DNA from: Alistipes sp.
GTDB lineage: Bacteria; Bacteroidota; Bacteroidia; Bacteroidales; Rikenellaceae
Length of the DNA stretch: 37,445 nucleotides
Reading direction: 5' to 3'
Assembly (NCBI GenBank): GCA_017624955.1
Contig: JAGAMA010000037.1
Location: forward strand, 1 to 37,445
Shown here: positions 31,431 to 37,445 of the stretch, piece by piece
Layout of the letters: each line of letters starts with the position of its first letter
Numbering within the stretch: the first letter of the stretch is position 1
Made by a program: the position numbers and the translations under genes
The notes under the pieces: generated by a model
The model's database searches: none
Told to the model about the DNA's origin: nothing
What the model saw: the letters and a program-made list of their open reading frames with translations, nothing else

Positions 31431-33014
31431 CTACTTTTGGTGCTCGACATGCACAAAATCGAAGTCGGCATAGCCACCCCCGGCCACCACATTGGGCGAG
31501 AGGGAGAAGACACCCACCTTGGCACCAATCCACACGCCGGGAGCTACCGGATAGCTGCCGCCCAGCGGCACAAAACGCGCGCCATCGAGGCTGTACGAAT
31601 AGCTGCACGTTGCATCGGCATGGAGCACGACACGCAGGAAAATGCGATTCGTATCGACCGCCTGTTCGGCCTCGATCTGCGGACGATTGGGGTATTTGTC
31701 GCCCTTACCGCTATACACACGCACGCGATTACCCTCCACACAACATTCCAGGGCGATAAAGGTGTAGGGATTGCCGTGCATCACCAGGCCGGCACGCTCC
31801 CCCACCGTCTTGAACTCCGCCTCGAGGCAGGTCGTTATCATCGGCTCCTCCTCGGCCACCTTCTGCAACAAGAGATTCCCCACATAGTGCAGGTTGCCCT
31901 CCTCCGAGGGGCAAGGCTCGGCATAGAGTCTTAACCACCCCCGTCGCGCCTTGAGCGAGTACCAATCCCGCTGCTCGTGGGCGTGCCACTGCCACTGCAA
32001 GCCGAGTGTTTTCCGGTCAAACTCGTCCGAGGTCTGCGGAATCTCGATCGGCCACACACGCCCCACATCGGGTTTCCGACCACCCAACAAGGGGGTTCCG
32101 ATGCCGTCACCGTCGGGGTCTTCACCAATCACAATCCAATCCTCCTCGGTCCACCGCGACGGTTGCAGGTGGCAGACACGACCATAGATACCGCGCGACT
32201 GAAAGTGGATGAACCACCACTCCCCACTCTGCGTTTCGACCAGACCGCCCTGATGTGGACCGTTGATGCCGTTATCACTCGCCTGCATCACGCGACGCGC
32301 CTCATAAGGGCCGTAGATATCCTTGGCACGCAGCACCGTCTGCCACCCCTTCTCGACACCACCTGCCGGCGCGAAGATGTAGTAGTAGCCGTTGCGCTTC
32401 TGGAATTTCATCCCCTCCAGGATCGGATTCTCCTCCGTGTCGTGATAGACCGTCACACCATTATCCAACAGGCGCAGTCCATCCTCCGACATGCGGTGTA
32501 CGATGGCCGGGCCGCCGCGGTGGATGCTGTGAACCAGGTAGGCGTTCCCATCCTCGTCCCACAAGGGGCAGGGGTCCTCCCACTTCACAACATCGAGCAC
32601 ATGGTGTAATTGCCACCGCCCCAGCGGATTCTTCGCACGCGCCACAAACAGGCCATCGTTCGGGGTGCAGAAATAGACATAGAAGATGCCCTTGTGGTAG
32701 CGGATCGAAGGGGCCCACGACCCCTCGCCGTGGGCGGGGTGGTTGTACTTATCGTGCGGCAGACGGTCGTAGATGTGGTTCACGATGCGCCAATTGACCA
32801 GATCCTTCGAGTGCAGGAGCGGAATACCCGGCAGGCAGGTAAAGCTCGATGCCACCATCCAATAATCCTCCCCCACGCGGATCACATCGGGGTCCGAGTA
32901 GTCGGCAAAAAGAATCGGGTTGCGGTAGGTACCGTCCCCCTGGTCGGGAATCCACTGCGCCGTGGCCGAAGCCGACACAAGGAGAAAAAAGAGGGCTAAA
33001 ACGAATCGTTTCAT
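31431..33014 (-). CDS. Glycoside hydrolase family 43 enzyme
   Basis: A 527-aa exported enzyme. The signal peptide is MKRFVLALFFLLVSASATAQ. The five-bladed GH43 propeller covers about 28-320: NPILFADYSDPDVIRVG carries the likely catalytic base Asp41, VKWEDPCPLWDEDG the pKa-modulating Asp, and NPILEGMKFQKRNG the acid Glu. A C-terminal beta-sandwich (about 335-527) is common in xylosidase and arabinofuranosidase subfamilies. It probably removes xylose or arabinose from plant glycans, but the exact substrate cannot be read. I use the ATG at 33014; the frame to 33068 would place residues before the signal peptide. Confidence 0.93.
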   Translation of the reverse strand: MKRFVLALFFLLVSASATAQWIPDQGDGTYRNPILFADYSDPDVIRVGEDYWMVASSFTCLPGIPLLHSKDLVNWRIVNHIYDRLPHDKYNHPAHGEGSWAPSIRYHKGIFYVYFCTPNDGLFVARAKNPLGRWQLHHVLDVVKWEDPCPLWDEDGNAYLVHSIHRGGPAIVHRMSEDGLRLLDNGVTVYHDTEENPILEGMKFQKRNGYYYIFAPAGGVEKGWQTVLRAKDIYGPYEARRVMQASDNGINGPHQGGLVETQSGEWWFIHFQSRGIYGRVCHLQPSRWTEEDWIVIGEDPDGDGIGTPLLGGRKPDVGRVWPIEIPQTSDEFDRKTLGLQWQWHAHEQRDWYSLKARRGWLRLYAEPCPSEEGNLHYVGNLLLQKVAEEEPMITTCLEAEFKTVGERAGLVMHGNPYTFIALECCVEGNRVRVYSGKGDKYPNRPQIEAEQAVDTNRIFLRVVLHADATCSYSYSLDGARFVPLGGSYPVAPGVWIGAKVGVFSLSPNVVAGGGYADFDFVHVEHQK

Positions 33015-33038
33015 CTTCGGAAAGGGTTGGGCGTAAGA

Positions 33039-33046
33039 CAAAGATA
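33039..33046 (-). promoter_or_regulatory. -7 promoter element of the GH43-GT90 unit
   Basis: On the minus strand TATCTTTG matches TAnnTTTG about 25 bases before the ATG at 33014. The -33 region is weak. Confidence 0.5.
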
Positions 33047-33133
33047 ACGAATTTTCCGCCCGATTCATAGCAACGGCATAATTATTTACCTTATGCCCAT
33101 AACCACCATAAGCCGTAATATAAATTATCTACA

Positions 33134-34537
33134 ATGAAATACAAGCACTACGACATCCCCATTCCAGCAGAAGATCCCTTTGCGTATTGCCAATTAGACC
33201 GCAAACAATACGCTGAAGTCTTGACAAAAATCGTAAGTAATAATGTCGACAGTTTTGTCATATCCGTCAACGGGGCATGGGGGACCGGTAAGTCCACATT
33301 CATGAAGATGTGGGAGGCTACGCTCAAAGCCGATGGATTCCAATCTGTTTATTTTAACGCTTGGGAAAACGATTTTACCTCAGATCCACTTGTCGCCTTG
33401 CTTGGAGAAATTCAAAGTACTATCACAAGCAAACAAGAGTCTGCTTTTAATAAAGTATTAGAGATCGGAGGTCGTATTGCGCACAATGCGATCCCAACAT
33501 TAATAAAAGTTGCCTCGAAGAAATTTTTAGGAGAGGATGTGGCCGACATTGCAGAAGCATTAACAAAAGAAGCAGGAAATGTTTTTAAAGAAGAAGTTTT
33601 AGAATATCAAAACAAAAAAGAACTATTCTCAGCTTTCCGTGAAGAACTATCGAGGTTTATAGGATCATACATCAAAAAGAAACCCCTCATTTTTATTGTA
33701 GACGAATTAGATCGCTGCAGACCCGACTATGCGGTAGAGGTTCTTGAGCATATCAAACACTTCTTTTCTTTAAAAGGAATTGTCTTTGTACTATCCATCG
33801 ACAAGGAACAATTATGCAATGCCATTCGAGGCCATTATGGCAGCGATAGAATCAACGCAGAAGAATACTTGCGCAGATTTATAGACCTAGAATATTTACT
33901 CCCAGAGCCACAACTGAATGCATATTGCCACTATCTATACAAGTATTTCGACTTTGCATCGTTCTTAGAAAGCAAACAACGCTCTGAAAACGATCAATTG
34001 AGTGATGACGGGCAAATATTCAAAGAATATGCAATAGAATTCGCGGTAGCGTTAAGACTATCATTAAGGCAGATTGAAAAGTTATTTGCTCATATGCGTT
34101 TGGTATTATGCTCTTTAGGTCCCAATCGGTATTTATTTCCTCGTTCCGTATTTACTCTAATCTACATAAGAGCTATTGACCAGCAGTTATATTATAAAAT
34201 TACAAACAATAAGCTATCGTTACAAGAATTAATGGATGCCTTGCATCATATATACCCAGAATCCATGTTGCAACCTACATCCAACCACCCATCCAAAGGT
34301 ATACTTGCGATTGCAGAATTTGTATATAATTACGCCAAAGATTTTCATCCACATCTTGCTGTTGCAGACTCAATCCAATCAAGCAACACGCAAGAAATCA
34401 ATTTGAAATTTGAGGCCAGTTGGTTGAATAAAGAATATTTCGCACAAGCATATCAATATTATTGTAAAAGATATCTTGACTCAAATTGGAGGTATGTGAT
34501 TGGGGCTATAGATTTATGGCATAAAACGATTGACTAG
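33134..34537 (+). CDS. KAP-family P-loop NTPase
   Basis: A 467-aa protein with Walker A NGAWGTGKST (46-55), the FNAWE motif typical of KAP NTPases just after it, and Walker B FIVDELDRCRP (Asp190) followed by YAVEVLEHIKHFF and VLSIDKEQL. The usual membrane helices between Walker A and B are not evident; that region (about 95-170) is an amphipathic helical stretch. The C-terminal third is helical and unassigned. Base composition is markedly more AT-rich than its neighbours, and it sits alone between a glycosidase gene and plsX, which suggests recent transfer. Many bacterial KAP proteins serve phage defence, but no partner gene is adjacent. Confidence 0.88.
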   Translation: MKYKHYDIPIPAEDPFAYCQLDRKQYAEVLTKIVSNNVDSFVISVNGAWGTGKSTFMKMWEATLKADGFQSVYFNAWENDFTSDPLVALLGEIQSTITSKQESAFNKVLEIGGRIAHNAIPTLIKVASKKFLGEDVADIAEALTKEAGNVFKEEVLEYQNKKELFSAFREELSRFIGSYIKKKPLIFIVDELDRCRPDYAVEVLEHIKHFFSLKGIVFVLSIDKEQLCNAIRGHYGSDRINAEEYLRRFIDLEYLLPEPQLNAYCHYLYKYFDFASFLESKQRSENDQLSDDGQIFKEYAIEFAVALRLSLRQIEKLFAHMRLVLCSLGPNRYLFPRSVFTLIYIRAIDQQLYYKITNNKLSLQELMDALHHIYPESMLQPTSNHPSKGILAIAEFVYNYAKDFHPHLAVADSIQSSNTQEINLKFEASWLNKEYFAQAYQYYCKRYLDSNWRYVIGAIDLWHKTID

Positions 34538-34606
34538 CCCCTGTACTCGTTACGCCCAAAGTTTGTTGAAATTTTTTAGTTATCCATAAATTACCCTCCT
34601 CACAAA

Positions 34607-34639
34607 AAAAGCCGACAACCTTTTGGGTTATCGGCTTTT
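34607..34639. terminator. Bidirectional terminator between the KAP NTPase and plsX genes
   Basis: AAAAGCCGA (34607-34615) and AACC pair with GGTT and TCGGCTTTT around TTTT, with one C-A mismatch. Runs of A on the left and T on the right make it work on both strands for the two convergent genes. Confidence 0.8.
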
Positions 34640-34662
34640 ATCATTGCGTTAGATACTTTCTT

Positions 34663-35691
34663 CTATTTCTCGGCCAATGCCGCGCGCAACTTCTCGGGGA
34701 ACTTACCCTTAATCTCGCGCTCCATCGAGAGGATCATCGACGAGATGGCGCGTGCCGACGAGCCGCCGTGGCCAATCATTACGGGGGCATTGATACCGAT
34801 CACGGGCGTTCCGCCAATCGACTCGTAGTTCATCTGCTCCCAGAAATCCTGCTGGTAGTAGAGCTTCGGGACAAGGCGACCCAAGACGGGGCGCAGGAAG
34901 TTCATCACGCGGGGCTTGCCGCCGCTGAGCTTGAAGTTGATGCGGTAGAGGGCCTCGGCCATCTTCAGCACCGTGTTACCCACAAAGCCGTCAGCCACCA
35001 CCACATCGGGATCGGGACCGCCATAGGTACCCGTGAAGATGTACGACGACTCGACATTACCCACGAAGTTGATGCGCTTGTCGGCCTTCAGCAGGTCGAA
35101 CGTAGCCTTGGCCTGGGCGTTGCCCTTGCCCTCCTCCTCGCCGATGTTGAGCAGCGCGACACGCGGGTTCTCGATACCCATTACCGACTGCGCATAGATC
35201 GAGCCGAGCAGGGCGTACTGTGCCAGCACCTCGGGCTTGGCATCCACATTCAGACCCACATCGAGGATCAGACCGCGACGGTTGATGAGCTTCGGGATGA
35301 GCGACGAGATCACGGGGCGAATCACACCCTCCACGGGCTTGATGACCATCGTCGAGCCCACGAGCATCGCGCCCGTCGATCCGGCACTGGCAAAGCCGTC
35401 GATCTTACCCTCGGCGAGGTGGTTGAAGCCCACCGTGATGCTTGAATCGGCCTTCGAGACAAAGGCTTTCGCGGGGTGGTCACCCATCTCGATTACCTGG
35501 GTTGTCGGGACGATATCGAAATTTTCGGCGGCGCACTTATGCTTGGCCAGAAGCTCACGGATACGCTGCTCGTCACCAAAGAGTACGATGCGGCTCTCCT
35601 TGTCGATCTTCGCAAGAGCCATCACTGCACCTTCGACAGCCACTTCGGGGGCGAAATCGCCACCCATCGCGTCAATACCGATTTTTATCAT
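34663..35691 (-). CDS. plsX: Phosphate acyltransferase PlsX
   Basis: A 342-aa peripheral membrane enzyme converting acyl-ACP to acyl-phosphate, which PlsY uses to start phospholipid synthesis. It begins MIKIGIDAMGGDFAPEVAVE; later segments SADSSITVGFNHLAEGKIDG, SAGSTGAMLVGSTM, LDVGLNVDAKPEVLAQYALL and GFVGNTVLKMAEAL are characteristic. I prefer the ATG at 35691 over 35712 because the family starts at MIKIGIDAMGGD. It follows rpmF on the same strand, the usual order. The fabH gene that often follows plsX is not here; a convergent KAP gene is. Confidence 0.96.
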   Translation of the reverse strand: MIKIGIDAMGGDFAPEVAVEGAVMALAKIDKESRIVLFGDEQRIRELLAKHKCAAENFDIVPTTQVIEMGDHPAKAFVSKADSSITVGFNHLAEGKIDGFASAGSTGAMLVGSTMVIKPVEGVIRPVISSLIPKLINRRGLILDVGLNVDAKPEVLAQYALLGSIYAQSVMGIENPRVALLNIGEEEGKGNAQAKATFDLLKADKRINFVGNVESSYIFTGTYGGPDPDVVVADGFVGNTVLKMAEALYRINFKLSGGKPRVMNFLRPVLGRLVPKLYYQQDFWEQMNYESIGGTPVIGINAPVMIGHGGSSARAISSMILSMEREIKGKFPEKLRAALAEK

Positions 35692-35843
35692 AGCGTTTGG
35701 TATTCGTTTCAAAAAAGAAAAAAGAGCCGCCGTGCTTGTCGTGGCACTGACAGCTCTTAGTTTTGCGAGGAGCTATCTCCTCATACTCGAGAAATTTACC
35801 CGAAAAGTGTTGCGAAGGAGGATGATGTGACGATTTTTAGGCT

Positions 35844-35900
35844 TGCGCTGCTTCGTTATGCGGAGCATACTGCCGTATGTGAGCAATAACGAAGTTGCGC
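35844..35900. repeat. Structured inverted repeat between rpmF and plsX
   Basis: GCGCTGCTTCGTTAT (about 35846-35860) pairs with ATAACGAAGTTGCGC (about 35887-35901) with two mismatches, and CATAC/GTATG pair inside. It lies in the 250-base gap between rpmF and plsX. It could regulate the downstream gene or be a dispersed intergenic repeat. A second, looser hairpin lies near 35722-35760 (AAGAGC/GCTCTT). Confidence 0.5.
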
Positions 35901-35941
35901 GTAACGCCAAAATCGGCCATCAGGCTTCTTCGCCGAGAAAT

Positions 35942-36124
35942 TTACTCGGCCTTCTTCTCGATCGCCAGCTTACCACGGTAGAAGCCGCACTCGGGGCAAA
36001 CACGGTGGTAGAGGACTGCGCTGCCGCAGTTCGAGCAGGTTACAACCGTCGGAACGACAGCCTTGTAGTTCGTTCTTCTCTTGTCTCGGCGGGTCGACGA
36101 GACTTTGTGTTTAGGATGTGCCAT
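35942..36124 (-). CDS. rpmF: Ribosomal protein L32
   Basis: A 60-aa large-subunit ribosomal protein. The basic start MAHPKHKVSSTRRDKRRTNY is followed by a zinc ribbon with two Cys pairs (TCSNCGS and RVCPECGFYRG). It sits between DUF177 and plsX, the conserved order that links ribosome and membrane-lipid synthesis in many bacteria. Confidence 0.97.
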   Translation of the reverse strand: MAHPKHKVSSTRRDKRRTNYKAVVPTVVTCSNCGSAVLYHRVCPECGFYRGKLAIEKKAE

Positions 36125-36190
36125 TTTACAATGTTACTTTTATTAGTTTAACGTATTTTGTTCTATCACTTTTGGGTTGGAGATACCCAG

Positions 36191-36745
36191 CTAATCTTCA
36201 TTTTCCATTTGAGCCTTCAGGGCTGCGAGCTTCTCCCACTCGCCCGACTGCTCCTCACTCTGCGCGGCGCGCTGCTCGATGGCGTTGAGCTCCTCCTCGG
36301 TGCCGATCGTCAGACGAGCCATCATCTGCGGATCGCACTCCCCCTCGGCGTGTACACGCTGGTAGGGCAGCGAAAGGATGATGCTCTCGTAGATGTAGTG
36401 CGCCAGATCCACCTCCGACTCTCCCGGGTAGAGCCACATCACCTCGCCATCGTACTCGAGCTCCTCCTCCGAGAACTTCACCACCAGGCGACCCTCATAA
36501 TCGATGGCAATGGAGCAATCCTCCAGGCAACGATCGCAGGGAACAACCACCTCGGCCTCGATCTCGACATCACAGACGAGCTGCGTTTCGCTCTTATTCA
36601 GTCGCACACGCGCCTCGCCCGTGCCCCCCTTGATTTCGGGGTTTTCGAAGGCCTCAAACAGCGGATTCGAGATCGCAAACTGAAAGTCGTGATCCCCCTC
36701 CTTAAGGCCTCTGAAGGCGATTTTGTAGTCGTTCAACTGCTCCAT
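36191..36745 (-). CDS. DUF177 (YceD-family) protein
   Basis: A 184-aa protein of the YceD/DUF177 family, linked in other bacteria to 23S rRNA maturation or stability. Conserved parts are VVVPCDRCLEDCSIAIDYEG and EVDLAHYIYESIILSLPYQR, followed by a Glu/Gln-rich C-terminal helix (NAIEQRAAQSEEQSGEWEKL). It heads the DUF177-rpmF-plsX operon, with 66 bases to rpmF. I start at 36745; an in-frame ATG at 36754 is also possible. Confidence 0.9.
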   Translation of the reverse strand: MEQLNDYKIAFRGLKEGDHDFQFAISNPLFEAFENPEIKGGTGEARVRLNKSETQLVCDVEIEAEVVVPCDRCLEDCSIAIDYEGRLVVKFSEEELEYDGEVMWLYPGESEVDLAHYIYESIILSLPYQRVHAEGECDPQMMARLTIGTEEELNAIEQRAAQSEEQSGEWEKLAALKAQMENED

Positions 36746-36774
36746 GACAGGCACAAGTGCGCATAATTAGTCCG

Positions 36775-36805
36775 CAAATTTACGAAAAAATCGAATAATT
36801 GCAAA
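36775..36805 (-). promoter_or_regulatory. Promoter of the DUF177-rpmF-plsX operon
   Basis: On the minus strand TTTG (36805-36802), a 19-base spacer and TAAATTTG (36782-36775) match the consensus, about 30 bases before the ATG at 36745. Confidence 0.7.
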
Positions 36806-36856
36806 CTTTTATTCGGAGTTTTCGTCCAAAGCGGCGTGATAAAGAGGATTTTGTAT

Positions 36857-36864
36857 TAACTTTG
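36857..36864 (+). promoter_or_regulatory. -7 promoter element of the unknown gene at 36886
   Basis: TAACTTTG matches TAnnTTTG 21 bases before the ATG at 36886. The -33 region is weak. Confidence 0.5.
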
Positions 36865-36885
36865 CCTGAAAAGAAAAGCAACACG

Positions 36886-37284
36886 ATGGCAACAAACAGA
36901 GTCTACCAAATCGAACTTGGCTGCACGCACAAGGCGTGGTGGCGTTACAACGTGCAACTGCAATGCGGTGCCTACAACGAGGCGGGCGAACAGATCGGAT
37001 TCAGCGCCGAGAGCCGCATCGTAGCCGAGGTGGGGGCCAATCTGAAGGCAGCTCCCGAAGGGTTCGACAGCAAGAAAAAGCTCTCGCTCACGAGCTCACC
37101 GTGTCATCATGCCCGCTTTTTGATCTACATCCTCCCCCACTCGCTCCCCGTAGAGAATCGGTTAGACGAGGTGCCTCCGTTTGAGGTGAAGCTCCGCATC
37201 CGCATCGATGGCAAGGAGCTGCGCACCGAGAAACACATGGTCAATCCCTGGAGCGGCACTTCGATCGAGCTGATGCTCGATTAA
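36886..37284 (+). CDS. Unknown protein, probably beta-rich
   Basis: A 132-aa protein starting MATNRVYQIELGCTHKAWWR. Alternating hydrophobic strands (NVQLQCGAYNEAGEQIGFSA, RFLIYILP, FEVKLRIRIDGKELRTEKHM) suggest an all-beta sandwich. It has no signal peptide or membrane segment. I do not recognise the family. The ATG at 36886 follows the promoter element; the frame is open from 36799 but the extra residues overlap that element. GC content fits the core chromosome. Confidence 0.65.
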   Translation: MATNRVYQIELGCTHKAWWRYNVQLQCGAYNEAGEQIGFSAESRIVAEVGANLKAAPEGFDSKKKLSLTSSPCHHARFLIYILPHSLPVENRLDEVPPFEVKLRIRIDGKELRTEKHMVNPWSGTSIELMLD

Positions 37285-37354
37285 GAGGGTAATGTTGCCA
37301 AAAAGGGCTGCTGGGTTAACAAATAAGAGGTTGAATATTTGTTAATTACGAGCG

Positions 37355-37400
37355 AAAAAGAGAGATTAGTAGAAACGCGTTTCTACTAATCTCTCTTTTT
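37355..37400. repeat. Perfect 46-bp palindrome
   Basis: The 23 bases at 37355-37377 (starting AAAAAGAGAGATTAG) are the exact reverse complement of 37378-37400, with no spacer. The right arm ends in TTTTT directly against the ATG at 37401. As RNA it would form a long hairpin flanked by A and T runs, so it could end transcription from the gene at 36886. Confidence 0.9.
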
Positions 37401-37445
37401 ATGGCAAAAATACGTCATCAAAGGTGTCCGAATTGCGGTTCGTTA
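37401..37445 (+). CDS. Start of a zinc-ribbon ORF, possibly a transposase (cut by window end)
   Basis: Fifteen codons, MAKIRHQRCPNCGSL, are visible before the window ends. A basic start followed at once by CPNCGS is common in transposases with an N-terminal zinc ribbon, but also in other small zinc proteins. The ATG abuts the 46-bp palindrome, leaving no room for a normal leader. The assignment is tentative. Confidence 0.35.
   Translation, partial: MAKIRHQRCPNCGSL

Overview
The window looks like a chromosome segment from a gut Bacteroidales, probably Alistipes or a close relative. This is inferred from gene content (Bacteroidetes-type Rpb6/omega subunit, DUF4290, a one-protein hybrid two-component system, a Rho with a long N-terminal insertion) and from repeated promoter sequences of the Bacteroidetes form TTTG-N19-21-TAnnTTTG. 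Core genes are GC-rich. The two ends and one internal gene are clearly more AT-rich.

Layout. (1) 1-5.65 kb is an AT-rich accessory block, probably an integrated mobile element. It holds a RhuM-family gene, a three-gene operon of small proteins (unknown, unknown, DUF2188), a 54-aa protein, an SH3-barrel (DUF2693/WYL_2) protein, a small serine recombinase, a structured non-coding stretch, a 56-aa micro-ORF and a large serine recombinase. The last reads into the terminator and 3' half of an initiator tRNA-Met gene. (2) 5.65-9.9 kb, minus strand: tRNA-fMet, then a tight operon TlpA-like lipoprotein > lpxH > thyA > folA, and a DUF4290 gene. (3) 10-11.4 kb, plus strand: a sigma-54 activator without a DNA-binding domain, then tRNA-Arg(ACG). 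(4) 11.7-19.3 kb, minus strand: a tricorn-type S41 protease followed by a 1420-aa hybrid two-component regulator, with a divergent AraC regulator at 19.5-20.3 kb. (5) 20.4-23.7 kb, minus strand: rho with an S1/P1 nuclease close downstream, and greA. (6) 23.9-25.3 kb, plus strand: ECF sigma factor, probable anti-sigma factor and a CpxP/Spy-like periplasmic protein. (7) 25.4-30.1 kb, plus strand: bamD, rpoZ-like, coaBC, recN and an SMR transporter in one operon, then tRNA-His. (8) 30.4-33.0 kb, minus strand: GH43 glycosidase and GT90 glycosyltransferase. (9) 33.1-34.5 kb: a lone AT-rich KAP-family P-loop NTPase. (10) 34.7-36.7 kb, minus strand: the DUF177-rpmF-plsX operon. (11) 36.9 kb to the end: an unknown protein, a perfect 46-bp palindrome and the first 15 codons of a zinc-ribbon ORF, possibly a transposase.

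The parts most likely to hold something undescribed are the serine-recombinase element next to tRNA-fMet with its structured leader and coupled micro-ORF, the solitary KAP NTPase, and the right-edge palindrome. The housekeeping portions look ordinary. All family assignments come from reading motifs; no database search was run.
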